This document shows, piece by piece, positions 1-8,205 of a stretch of DNA of 11,660 nucleotides. Positions within the stretch are counted from its first letter, which is position 1. Every line of letters begins with the position of its first letter. Both the position numbers and the translations under genes were made by a program. This DNA is from UBA647 sp964400545 (lineage in GTDB: Bacteria; Acidobacteriota; Aminicenantia; UBA2199). The notes beneath the pieces were generated by a model. The model did not search any database, was not told where the DNA came from, and worked only from the letters and a program-made list of their open reading frames with translations. Where the stretch lies: contig CAYNUG010000062.1 in assembly GCA_964400545.1 (NCBI GenBank), positions 1-11,660 of the forward strand. Reading direction: 5' to 3'.

Positions 1-926
1 GAAAATTTCAAGAGACCTGAAACAATATCTTTCAGATCTATACCTGATTCAAACGTAGCTGCAATCGCCGCTAATCCGTTCAGAACATTATGAGAACCTC
101 CTGCACCAATCTTAACCTTACCTTTCCGGACTCCATTAATAACAAGGTCAAAAGTTGAAGAAAAAGTTCCGGGGATAACATTTTCGGCTTTTATATCCGC
201 ATATTCCGATGTGCCGTATGTTACCACTTTTTTATTAATCCCTGACAGGATCTCTCTCGAATTAAGACAATCTGTATTAATTGCAACAGATCCAAAAAAT
301 GGAACTTTATTCCCGAAATCTCTAAACGCCTCTTTGAGTTTCTCAAAACTGCCGTAATGATCCAGATGATCATTTTCAATATTGGTAATAACTGCAATTG
401 TCGGAAATAATTTCAGAAAACTTCCATCAGATTCATCAGCTTCTGCAACAAGGAATTCGGATTTCCCCAGTTTCGCTCCACTTTCCTCGGTCTTTAATTT
501 TCCGCCGACCACATAAGTGGGGTCTTTTTTTGCTTCATTGAGAATGGAAGCGATCATTGAAGTTGTTGATGTTTTTCCATGCGTTCCGGCTACGGCAATA
601 GCAAATTTAACCCGCATAAGTTCTGCCAGCATTTCTGCTCTCGGGATCACGGGAATCTTCATCTCTCTTGCGGTTATGATCTCAATATTAGTTTTGGAGA
701 TCGCACTCGAATATACAAGGGTCTCTACTTTTTGCACATTTTCTTTTTTATGTCCTATATATATCTGTATTCCGTACTTCCGGAGTCTCTCTATAGTTTT
801 ACTTTCCTGAATATCAGATCCTGATATTTCAAAACCCATATTGTTCAGAACCTCAGCTATACCTGACATTCCGGCACCACCTATTCCGGTAAAATGAATT
901 CTCCTTACTCTGCTATGACTAATCAT
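1..926 (-). CDS. murC: UDP-N-acetylmuramate--L-alanine ligase MurC (partial, C-terminus beyond window)
   Basis: MurC joins L-alanine to UDP-MurNAc using ATP in the cytoplasm, the first amino-acid addition of peptidoglycan precursor synthesis. I translated 308 uninterrupted codons from an ATG at 926-924 to the window edge, about two thirds of the usual length of around 460-490 residues. Visible are the N-terminal UDP-binding loop GIGGAGMSG (14-22), the P-loop GTHGKTSTT (114-122), AEADESDGSF (161-170), the central motif NIENDHLDHYG (182-192) and the GSHNVLNGLAA motif (277-287) before the missing C-terminal domain. THGKT and EADESDGS are typical of MurC rather than MurD, E or F. The start overlaps the end of ftsW by 8 nt (ATG-AT-TAG) with no clear Shine-Dalgarno, so it probably relies on translational coupling. 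murG, which normally sits between ftsW and murC, is absent here. Confidence 0.96.
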   Translation of the reverse strand, partial: MISHSRVRRIHFTGIGGAGMSGIAEVLNNMGFEISGSDIQESKTIERLRKYGIQIYIGHKKENVQKVETLVYSSAISKTNIEIITAREMKIPVIPRAEMLAELMRVKFAIAVAGTHGKTSTTSMIASILNEAKKDPTYVVGGKLKTEESGAKLGKSEFLVAEADESDGSFLKLFPTIAVITNIENDHLDHYGSFEKLKEAFRDFGNKVPFFGSVAINTDCLNSREILSGINKKVVTYGTSEYADIKAENVIPGTFSSTFDLVINGVRKGKVKIGAGGSHNVLNGLAAIAATFESGIDLKDIVSGLLKF

Positions 927-2025
927 TCAGAAGTACCGTTTTTCTATGTCTTGAAATGTTTAGTATTAATCCACCTATCAGAAGACTCGATATAAGAGAA
1001 CTTCCACCATTCGAAATGAAAGGGAGAGGTATCCCCTTGGTAGGGAAAATTCCGATAGTGACCGATATATTGATCATTGCCTGAAAAACGATCATAAAAG
1101 TAAGACCTGTAACAAACAGGTATGTATATCTGTTCCCGGACATTTTTGCAACATTAAGTCCCCGGATAAGAAAGATGCAAAAAAGCCCTACAACAAGAAA
1201 GGAACCGATAAGTCCTGCTTCCTCACCTATTACTGCAAAAATAAAGTCCGAATATGCATACGGAAGAAAATATAATTTTTGTACAGAATTACCGAGACCC
1301 TGTCCGAATATCCCACCGGATCCTATTGCATATATGGATTGAAGCGCCTGAAAACCATAATCCGATGAATATGCTTCGGGATGCAGAAAAGCAAAGATTC
1401 TTGCCATCTTATCAGGATTAGATTTTAATATAAGTATAAATGTAGGCACCATGAACACAGTTGAAGCCATAAGATATCTTAATTTAAGCCCCGCAATAAA
1501 AAGAATAACAACTGAGATGATAAGAATAAGGACAAAAGTTCCGATATCAGGTTCTCTCAAAATAAGGACCTCTACTATAATTACCGGAATAAGTATAAAA
1601 AATAGTTTTTTCAGATCATTTATCTCAGCTTTCTTCCTGCTGAGCATGAAAGAAAGGTATAGAACAACCGCAACCTTTGCAAACTCAGATGGCTGGATAG
1701 AAAAATCACCAAACTTTATCCACCTGAAACTGTTATTGATCTTTCCTGTAAAAAAAACTGCAATAAGACCTGAAATCACCATAAGCATTGAAAAGAAAAC
1801 AAAATTTCTTTCAAGGTAAAACGGTTTCTTCAGTGATGCTATAAAAATAAGGATCGCTGTTCCCAGGATCAACCATCCTATCTGTCTCTTAAAATAATAC
1901 AAGCTATCCCCAAATTTTTCCTTTGCCAGTATTGAAGTTGAATTATTGACCATTATGATCCCGAAAAGTGCAAGCATCACTATTACTGCTATCAAAACCT
2001 TATCAACTCCTATATTTTTAACCAT
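919..2025 (-). CDS. ftsW: SEDS-family septal peptidoglycan glycosyltransferase FtsW
   Basis: This is a polytopic membrane protein of 368 residues with about ten hydrophobic segments, normal for the SEDS family. Such proteins polymerise lipid II glycan strands with a partner class B PBP, here most likely FtsI of the same operon. Signature stretches are RWIKFGDFSIQPSEFAK (101-117), REPDIGT (157-163), GFQALQS..AIGSGG..GQGLG (224-244), FLPYAYSDFIFAVIGEE (253-269) and the C-terminal GIPLPFISNGGSSL (331-344). D260 in the YSDF stretch corresponds to the Asp held to be essential in SEDS enzymes. FtsW is preferred over RodA because of the dcw context; the two are hard to separate by sequence. The start overlaps murD by 8 nt (ATG-GT-TAA), with GAAGGA 4 nt upstream as a plausible ribosome site. 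Confidence 0.95.
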   Translation of the reverse strand: MVKNIGVDKVLIAVIVMLALFGIIMVNNSTSILAKEKFGDSLYYFKRQIGWLILGTAILIFIASLKKPFYLERNFVFFSMLMVISGLIAVFFTGKINNSFRWIKFGDFSIQPSEFAKVAVVLYLSFMLSRKKAEINDLKKLFFILIPVIIVEVLILREPDIGTFVLILIISVVILFIAGLKLRYLMASTVFMVPTFILILKSNPDKMARIFAFLHPEAYSSDYGFQALQSIYAIGSGGIFGQGLGNSVQKLYFLPYAYSDFIFAVIGEEAGLIGSFLVVGLFCIFLIRGLNVAKMSGNRYTYLFVTGLTFMIVFQAMINISVTIGIFPTKGIPLPFISNGGSSLISSLLIGGLILNISRHRKTVLLND

Positions 2026-3391
2026 TTATTCCTTCATCCATAAATTTTCTTACACCCTCTTTAAAAGTATTCCCCCTCTCTTCAAAATTCTTGAACATGT
2101 CGAAACTGGCGCAGCCGGGAGCAAGGAGAACTGTCCCCCCACTCCCGGCCAACACCTCATAGCCTTTTCTCATCGCTTCATCCAGGGTATCAACCCTGGC
2201 GATAAATGCTTTTTCCGAATTTATTCCGGCTGAAATGGAATCAGCCGCCTCTCCAATAAGTATAATTTTCTTCAGTTTTTTATTTATAAATTTATTCAAC
2301 ACTGAAAAGTCGCCACCTTTATCTTTTCCTCCAAGTATCAGGGCAATATTGGACTCGACACCTGATATTGCTTTAACAGTTGCTTCGATATTCGTAGCTT
2401 TAGAATCATTTATAAAAATGACGCCATCCTTCTTCCCGCAGATCTCCATTCTGTGAGGCAAACCTTTAAAACTTCCAAGAGCGTCATACATTTGATCTGA
2501 TGATAAACCCATAAGGGAGACCGCGAGAAATGATGCAAGTATATTTTCAATATTATGTAAGCCTATAAGTGGATTCCCGTCAAGAGGGACGATTTTTTCG
2601 TCTCCGTCCATTCTGACAACAGCATTCCCGTCACTCATCCAGGCTCCATCTTCAAAACGGGTATCCCCGGTCGAGAACCATATTTTTTTAAAATTTCCGT
2701 CATTTTTATTATAAAACTTCCTGCGAAGGAACGGATCATCATAATTAAGTATCACCGGATCCTCTGCACTCAGATTTTTAAGAATATCCAACTTCGCATT
2801 AATATATTCCTGTAGTTCCGGATACCGGTCGAGATGATCCGGAGTGATATTCAGGATCAGAGTTATTTCAGGTCTGAAATCCTCGATCTCCTCAAGTTGG
2901 AAGCTTGAGACCTCCAATACTGTCTTGCTCCCGTCATTGATTTTCCCGATCTCAGAAATAAGGGGAACTCCGATGTTCCCGGTAAGGTGAGAATCAATTC
3001 CGGAATTACTAAGGAGATGGTGGATCAAACTGACAGTTGTAGATTTTCCGTTAGTCCCGGTAACAGCAATTATTCCCGAATCGATGAAAGATGATGCAAA
3101 TTCAATTTCGGAAACAATTCTGACACCAGCTTCCTTCAAATATAGAAATCTTTCTTCCCTGCCGTTTACTCCGGGACTAATAATTACAATATCTGATCCG
3201 GCAAGTTTTTTTATCCCTTCAATTCCCGTCACAAATTCAGTCGAATCCTGATCATAAGTGATCCCGGAAAGATCCGGATCTTTGTCATCAAAGATGATAA
3301 TATCAGATACATTCGGATCATTCCTGAAAAAAGAAAGCAGTGCCTTCCCTGTTTTCCCGAAACCTATGATCCCAATTTTTCTTTTACCCAT
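2018..3391 (-). CDS. murD: UDP-N-acetylmuramoyl-L-alanine--D-glutamate ligase MurD
   Basis: MurD adds D-glutamate to UDP-MurNAc-L-Ala with ATP in the cytoplasm. The 457-residue product has the usual three-domain Mur ligase layout: an N-terminal Rossmann-like domain (GFGKTGKALL, 10-19), an ATPase domain with P-loop TGTNGKSTT (111-119), GNIGVPL (138-144), EVSSFQLE (160-167), LNITPDHLDRY (180-190) and the probable carbamylated lysine K200, then GLHNIEN (277-283). The C-terminal domain carries LPHRME (311-316), NDSKATN (328-334), ILGGKDKGGDF (352-362) and LAPGCASFDMFKNFEERG (423-440), which are diagnostic of MurD. It overlaps murF by 8 nt (ATG-GG-TAA). mraY would normally lie between murF and murD but is missing. 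The start has no strong Shine-Dalgarno, so coupling to murF translation is likely. Confidence 0.97.
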   Translation of the reverse strand: MGKRKIGIIGFGKTGKALLSFFRNDPNVSDIIIFDDKDPDLSGITYDQDSTEFVTGIEGIKKLAGSDIVIISPGVNGREERFLYLKEAGVRIVSEIEFASSFIDSGIIAVTGTNGKSTTVSLIHHLLSNSGIDSHLTGNIGVPLISEIGKINDGSKTVLEVSSFQLEEIEDFRPEITLILNITPDHLDRYPELQEYINAKLDILKNLSAEDPVILNYDDPFLRRKFYNKNDGNFKKIWFSTGDTRFEDGAWMSDGNAVVRMDGDEKIVPLDGNPLIGLHNIENILASFLAVSLMGLSSDQMYDALGSFKGLPHRMEICGKKDGVIFINDSKATNIEATVKAISGVESNIALILGGKDKGGDFSVLNKFINKKLKKIILIGEAADSISAGINSEKAFIARVDTLDEAMRKGYEVLAGSGGTVLLAPGCASFDMFKNFEERGNTFKEGVRKFMDEGING

Positions 3392-4772
3392 TTTTGATCT
3401 TTTTTATTGCATTTTCAAGTCTGATACTTCTTGATGCCTTAAACAGGAGAACCGTTTTTTCCTTAATATTATTCTTTATATATTCACCAGCTTCATCGGA
3501 TGTCTCAAAGATCTTTATATCTTCGGAAGAAAATCCTCCTTCTACTGCACCTTCCGCAAGTTTCTCAGCTCTTTTACCGACAGTTATCAACATCTTATAA
3601 TTAAGTCCGGAAAAGAGTTTCCCCGCTTCCAGATGATATCTTCCTTCATCCTCTCCCAATTCCAACATATCCCCAAGCACTGCGACCTTGGATTCATTAA
3701 ATTCATCATCCACCCATTCAAGTGTTTTACTCAAGGCAACCGGATTAGAATTATAGGTCTCATCAATTATTGTAAAGTTTTCTATATTATCGATCTCACC
3801 TCTTCCGGATACTGTATTAAGGTTCTTAATTGCTTCTAATATTTCAAAATTCTTCATCCCGGAACACTGAGATAAAATAATTGCTGAAAAAAGATTTTCT
3901 ATTTGGACCTTGTTTACAAGATTGGTTTCAAACCGCGCTTCAATTCCATAAAAATCTATAAAGAAACTGCTCTTTTCTCCATCTCTTTCAATATTTCTTA
4001 AGACTATATCATTACCCCCTTCTGACATCCCGAAATATATTTTCCGCCCTTTTTTTTCTTTTACTTCTTCCTTAATGAATTCTGAATCACCCGAAATAAA
4101 AGACACTCCGTCCGAATCAAGATAATTCAGGATCTCCGCTTTCCCCTTTGCAACATTCCTCAGAGATTTGAGGAACTCCATATGAACCGGGAAAACATTT
4201 AATATCATTGCTATATCAGGTCTCAGAATATCGGCAAGAAGATCTATCTCTCCGATCCCCGGATAGCTCATTGCAAGCTCAAACACAGCAAAATCCTCGT
4301 CCCCCTTCATATTAAGCATAGAAAAGGGAAGTCCGATCCAGTTATTCCAATTTTTGTAGGATCTGAATACTTTATACTTTGAAGAAAGTATCTGGGCCGT
4401 AAATTCTTTGGTCGTTGTTTTACCGGCACTGCCTGTAATTCCAATATATTTTATTTTCCTGTATTTTCCCCTGACATTAGCAGCCAGTTGATGTACAGCC
4501 TTTAAAGTATCATTAACTACTATTAAAGGAATATTAATCCCTGAACGATCAAAATCTTTGTTCACAACTGCGGCTGTACCATTATGATCTTTCAGATCAG
4601 GAATAAATTTATGACCATCCCCATTATCCGAACTGAGTGCAAAGAAGAGAGTGTTCTCTTTTGTTATGCTACGTGTATCGAATACAAATTCACTGAAGGA
4701 TTCGTTTCCCTTAAAATTAAAAGGATCCCCTTCGGTAATTTTCAGTATCTCATCAATTTGTAATTCAGGCAC
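3384..4772 (-). CDS. murF: UDP-MurNAc-tripeptide--D-alanyl-D-alanine ligase MurF (GTG start)
   Basis: MurF adds the D-Ala-D-Ala dipeptide, completing the UDP-MurNAc-pentapeptide. From the GTG at 4772-4770 the protein has 462 residues. Motifs are FDTRSITKENTLFFAL (31-46), P-loop TGSAGKTTTKE (113-123), NWNNWIGLP (141-149), FELAMSYPGIGEIDLL (164-179), NVFPVHMEF (192-200), GRGEIDN (323-329), DETYNSNP (337-344) and VAVLGDMLELG (363-373). A longer reading frame opens at a TTG at 4814, but GGAGG at 4783-4779 sits 6 nt before the GTG, and MurF proteins normally begin close to the EILKITEG-like stretch, so I chose the GTG. Oddities: the usual Gly-x-His before the central Asn is replaced by VNKVQIEN (286-293), and EMG is ELA. 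The frame is intact and both flanking genes overlap it by 8 nt. Confidence 0.95.
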   Translation of the reverse strand: MPELQIDEILKITEGDPFNFKGNESFSEFVFDTRSITKENTLFFALSSDNGDGHKFIPDLKDHNGTAAVVNKDFDRSGINIPLIVVNDTLKAVHQLAANVRGKYRKIKYIGITGSAGKTTTKEFTAQILSSKYKVFRSYKNWNNWIGLPFSMLNMKGDEDFAVFELAMSYPGIGEIDLLADILRPDIAMILNVFPVHMEFLKSLRNVAKGKAEILNYLDSDGVSFISGDSEFIKEEVKEKKGRKIYFGMSEGGNDIVLRNIERDGEKSSFFIDFYGIEARFETNLVNKVQIENLFSAIILSQCSGMKNFEILEAIKNLNTVSGRGEIDNIENFTIIDETYNSNPVALSKTLEWVDDEFNESKVAVLGDMLELGEDEGRYHLEAGKLFSGLNYKMLITVGKRAEKLAEGAVEGGFSSEDIKIFETSDEAGEYIKNNIKEKTVLLFKASRSIRLENAIKKIKNG

Positions 4773-6225
4773 CTTTAGCCTCCACAAGATCACGAACGAT
4801 CTCATAATCATCAAAATGGATCATTTTTTCTCCGAATATCTGATAATCTTCATGCCCCTTCCCGGCAATTATGACTATGTCACCTATACCTGCAACATCT
4901 ATTCCTTCAGCAATCCCCTTTTTTCTATCCTCTTCTATATGGTATGAACTGAATCCGGGAGGGAATCCTTCCACTATCTGTTCAATAATGGAACCCGGAT
5001 CCTCTTTACGGGGATTATCACTAGTTACTATAATTTCATCAGCATACTTCGCTGCTACGGCACCCATTCTTGGCCTTTTTGTTGTATCTCTTGATCCTCC
5101 TGCACCGAAAACGAGTATTACTTTATTATAATTTAATTCTTTTATGCTCAGGAGAAGATTCTCAAGTGCATTGTCAGTATGTGCATAGTCGATAATAACG
5201 GAGAAATCACCTTGATACACCTTGTCAAGTCTCCCCTTTACCGTCCGGAACTCCTCCAACGCAGCAGATATATCTTTAAAATCAATATTCTTAATGATCG
5301 CGGATCCGACAGCAGCAAGAATATTCAACAGATTTATTCTCCCGATCAACCTACTCTTAATATTGATATCTCCAGCCGGTGTTGCAATCAGCGCCTTGAT
5401 ACCATCTGAAGACAACTCATAGTTTAGAGGTCTTATATCTGCCTCTTCTGAAAATCCGTAAGTTATATATTTGGAATCAATCATATCAATGATATTTTTG
5501 CCCCTTTTATCATCAATATTTATTATTGCCCATTTATCAGGGGTCAATGATCTGAAAAGGAATAATTTTGAATCAAAATAATTCTCCATACTATTGTGAA
5601 AGTCCAGATGATCCCCGGACAAATTAGTAAAGATGGCTTGAGAAAATTCAATACCATCCACTCTGCCAAGATCCAGTGCTACCGATGACACTTCCATTAT
5701 CACATTTTCAAACCCTTCCCCACATTCATCAGCAAGGAAACTTAACATTTCATTAGCCTCAGGTGTTGTCAGAGATGATTTTTTCCAATTGTCGCCACAC
5801 CAGTTCCCTAAAGTCCCGAACTTAACAGTTTTAGCATCTCTTTGCATGATCGCTCCGATAAGAGAGACCACAGTTGTCTTCCCATTAGTCCCGGTCACGC
5901 CTACCACATATTTTCCTGATAAAGGATTATCGTAAAAATTATGGCTTATCTTTGCAAAAGCCTTTCTTATATGCTTCAGTCTTACCCAGGTTATATCCAT
6001 CCGATCACTTTCGTCTCCCGCCTCGGAGACCACAAGTTTTGCTCCTCTCTCTACCGCATCATTTACATATTTATTCCCATCATCACTATAACCTTTAATC
6101 GCAATAAAACAGTATCCTTCTTTTACATTCCTCGAATCTTGGGTAATACCTGATATCGGGATATTCTGAGGTCCTTTGATATCAATTATCTCTATTCCTG
6201 AAAGCAGCTCTCTGATACTTCTCAT
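4765..6225 (-). CDS. murE: UDP-MurNAc-L-Ala-D-Glu--meso-2,6-diaminopimelate ligase MurE
   Basis: MurE adds the third stem-peptide residue in the cytoplasm. The 486-residue protein shows the N-terminal GITQDSRNVKEGYCFIAIKG (26-45), P-loop TGTNGKTT (111-118), LTTPEA (152-157), EVSSVAL (178-184), NLSGDHLDFH (201-210), the probable carbamylated lysine K220, GRLDKVY (331-337), IDYAHT (345-350), FGAGGSRDTTKRPRMG (373-388), DNPR (403-406) and AGKGHEDYQ (455-463). DNPR is the established signature of diaminopimelate rather than lysine specificity, which points to Gram-negative-type peptidoglycan. Two small departures are Val instead of the usual His in EVSSHAL (residue 182) and Asp for Pro after YAHT. 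The ATG overlaps the ftsI stop by 4 nt (ATGA), with GGAG 7 nt upstream inside ftsI. Confidence 0.97.
   Translation of the reverse strand: MRSIRELLSGIEIIDIKGPQNIPISGITQDSRNVKEGYCFIAIKGYSDDGNKYVNDAVERGAKLVVSEAGDESDRMDITWVRLKHIRKAFAKISHNFYDNPLSGKYVVGVTGTNGKTTVVSLIGAIMQRDAKTVKFGTLGNWCGDNWKKSSLTTPEANEMLSFLADECGEGFENVIMEVSSVALDLGRVDGIEFSQAIFTNLSGDHLDFHNSMENYFDSKLFLFRSLTPDKWAIINIDDKRGKNIIDMIDSKYITYGFSEEADIRPLNYELSSDGIKALIATPAGDINIKSRLIGRINLLNILAAVGSAIIKNIDFKDISAALEEFRTVKGRLDKVYQGDFSVIIDYAHTDNALENLLLSIKELNYNKVILVFGAGGSRDTTKRPRMGAVAAKYADEIIVTSDNPRKEDPGSIIEQIVEGFPPGFSSYHIEEDRKKGIAEGIDVAGIGDIVIIAGKGHEDYQIFGEKMIHFDDYEIVRDLVEAKGA
4779..4783 (-). promoter_or_regulatory. Ribosome binding site GGAGG fixing the murF GTG start
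   Basis: GGAGG on the minus strand inside the last codons of murE is 6 nt before the GTG at 4772-4770. The upstream in-frame TTG (4814) and ATGs have no comparable site. It supports a 462-residue MurF over a 476-residue reading. Confidence 0.8.
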
Positions 6226-7922
6226 ATTCTGACTCCGGAAGATTTCTGATATTTTGAACCGATATTCAAATTCATTATCACTTTTTTCGATATATTTCTG
6301 AACAATGGTGCAGCGACATCTCCTCCATAGAAAAGTCCATGAGGCTCATCTATTACAACAAAGATCGTTATCTCCGGATCTTCAAGCGGGAAAAAACCTC
6401 CAAAAGAAGAAACATATAGTTTTCTGAACTTGCCCAGTTTATATTTTTTTGCTGTTCCTGTCTTCCCGGCAACTTTCAGGCCTGCAATACGTGCCTTTTT
6501 CCCCGTACCGATATTAACAACATCTGCCATAATTTCTGCTACACTTGATGCCGTCTCCTGCGAAATTATCCGCTTGGGAGCTTTGCACCTGAAATTGACA
6601 CCATCTATAGATCTTAATATCTTAGGTTCTACGAGATAGCCTCCTGAAGCGATGACATTTAATGCACGGACCATCTGCATAGGAGTGACATAAATTTCAT
6701 ATCCATGTGCAATATATGCTGAAGAATATCTGTTCCATCTGCTTAGAGGATTTAATATCCCCTTTTCCACTGCAGGAAGTCTTATGTCCGGTTCATCACC
6801 AAAACCAAATTTCTTTATGGATGTATAATACTTTTTGTCACCAATTTTCATCCCTATCTGTGCAGCCCCGATGTTACTGGAATATATTATGACATCTCTG
6901 AATGTAAGTGAACTATGGGGATGAACATCCTGGATCTTCAGATCGTTCATAGAATATTCACCGTTATAGCAATTAAACCTGCGATTTACATCACAGATGT
7001 TGTTCTCCAATGCCGATGCAGCAAGAATAACCTTGAAAGTAGAACCGGGATAATACAAAAATGAAACAGCATTGTCCTTAAGTATAAATTGTTTTGTATT
7101 GCTGATAGCCGACGGATCATAATCCGGGGAACTTGCCATTGCAAGCAGAGAACCGTCCTTAGAATTCATGACTATTACAGAACCCCCTTTTGCATTGTAC
7201 TTTTTAACGGTTTCTCTAAGTTCCTTCTCAACAAAGAACTGAATGGCAAGATCGATCGTAAGATATAGATTTTTACCCGGGATCTCTTTCTCAAGATATT
7301 CGAGGCTGAAAATATGACTCCGCGCATCAAGTCTGGCATCTACTTTGCCGCCCTTCCCTTTGATGACCGAATCAAGTGAGAACTCTATCCCGGAGAGTCC
7401 CTGTTCATCTATTCCCACTCCGCCCAGAATATGAGCAGCTATTTTTTTCTGAGGATAGATCCTTTTGTACTCGTTGATAAAACCGATCTTGGAGCTGAAT
7501 CCTTTCTCATTTATTTTTTCGATCTTTTTAAACTCTTTGTCGGATAGTTTTCTCTTTATCCATATAAAATGCTTTCCGGCTGAAATTCTCTTCCTTATGT
7601 CAAGACGATCTCTGTACGACAAAAAGATCTTCTTCACAAGTCTTCCGTAAAGTTTCCTCGACTCTTCCTTTTCTTTGTTTGATATAAAAGCAGATTTTGA
7701 GAGTACTGAAATGGCAAGAATATCACCGGACTTGTCATAGATAGTTCCCCTTTTCGGATGCAGGGAAAAGATACGATTGCTCTGATTCCTTATCTTCTGT
7801 GTATACTTTCCATAATTAAAGATCTGAAGTTTTACAAGTACACCAAGGATCAGGATCACCCATACGGCAAAAGAGAAAAAAACAATTATAACTCGTCTCC
7901 TTTCTCCTCTGTTTATTTTCAT
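6222..7922 (-). CDS. ftsI: Class B penicillin-binding protein, septal transpeptidase FtsI (PBP3)
   Basis: This is a D,D-transpeptidase that cross-links septal peptidoglycan, anchored by one N-terminal membrane helix (about 10-31) with the catalytic part in the periplasm. Of 566 residues, the pedestal region starts with HPKRGTIYDKSGDILA (55-70). The transpeptidase domain contains the SxxK motif S294-T-F-K297 (in YYPGSTFK), the SxN motif S348-S-N350 and the KTG motif K487-T-G489 (in VAGKTGTAKK). No PASTA repeats follow; the protein ends soon after the catalytic fold, as in Gram-negative FtsI rather than SpoVD or PBP2x types. It starts one base after the ftsL-like stop codon, with GGAG 6 nt before the ATG, and overlaps murE by 4 nt. 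FtsW downstream is the likely glycosyltransferase partner. Confidence 0.95.
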   Translation of the reverse strand: MKINRGERRRVIIVFFSFAVWVILILGVLVKLQIFNYGKYTQKIRNQSNRIFSLHPKRGTIYDKSGDILAISVLSKSAFISNKEKEESRKLYGRLVKKIFLSYRDRLDIRKRISAGKHFIWIKRKLSDKEFKKIEKINEKGFSSKIGFINEYKRIYPQKKIAAHILGGVGIDEQGLSGIEFSLDSVIKGKGGKVDARLDARSHIFSLEYLEKEIPGKNLYLTIDLAIQFFVEKELRETVKKYNAKGGSVIVMNSKDGSLLAMASSPDYDPSAISNTKQFILKDNAVSFLYYPGSTFKVILAASALENNICDVNRRFNCYNGEYSMNDLKIQDVHPHSSLTFRDVIIYSSNIGAAQIGMKIGDKKYYTSIKKFGFGDEPDIRLPAVEKGILNPLSRWNRYSSAYIAHGYEIYVTPMQMVRALNVIASGGYLVEPKILRSIDGVNFRCKAPKRIISQETASSVAEIMADVVNIGTGKKARIAGLKVAGKTGTAKKYKLGKFRKLYVSSFGGFFPLEDPEITIFVVIDEPHGLFYGGDVAAPLFRNISKKVIMNLNIGSKYQKSSGVRI

Positions 7923-7923
7923 C

Positions 7924-8205
7924 TCATTCTCCGTATATTTTAATTATCTGCCCTTTTCCTGGGTAACTATATCCCAATTTCCGTACAACGATCTTTTCCA
8001 CTCTCTCAAGGCCGAGTAGCATTGCCTTCCTTGCACTCAGTATATCTATCGTTTCTTTAAGCTCCTTTTGCCTGTTTAAAAGTCGTTGCTTCTCATATCC
8101 GTAATCCGTATTTCTCAAATTCAAACTGGAATATGTAAACAGCAGCGTGAACAATGCAATTGCAGATAATGCTATCCACTTTCCGTAGCTGCTCTTTCTT
8201 TTCAT
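7924..8205 (-). CDS. ftsL: FtsL/DivIC-like bitopic cell division protein
   Basis: A 93-residue protein with a short basic N-terminus (MKRKSSYGK), one membrane helix (about 10-26), a charged, leucine-containing helix suited to a coiled coil (about 37-63) and a C-terminal ERVEKIVVRKLGYSYPGKGQ stretch (67-86) that fits the FtsL/DivIC family, where a conserved region near the end contacts divisome partners. FtsL proteins are small and diverge strongly, so the name rests on topology, size and position between rsmH and ftsI, the standard ftsL slot. In other bacteria FtsL acts with FtsB and FtsQ to recruit and activate FtsW-FtsI. It overlaps rsmH by 4 nt (ATGA) and ends one base before ftsI. No strong Shine-Dalgarno is seen, so coupling is likely. 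Confidence 0.83.
   Translation of the reverse strand: MKRKSSYGKWIALSAIALFTLLFTYSSLNLRNTDYGYEKQRLLNRQKELKETIDILSARKAMLLGLERVEKIVVRKLGYSYPGKGQIIKIYGE

Noticed and set aside
517..824. Plus-strand open frames at 517-810 and 579-824
   Set aside because: They lie opposite the murC coding region, which shows a continuous conserved protein; they are shadows.
1451..1819. 122-codon plus-strand open frame inside ftsW
   Set aside because: It is antisense to a fully supported membrane-protein gene, has no recognisable motifs and no ribosome site. Frames opposite hydrophobic genes stay open easily.
4773..4814. N-terminal 14-residue extension of MurF from a TTG start
   Set aside because: The extension has no counterpart in MurF, and the GGAGG is placed for the GTG at 4772.
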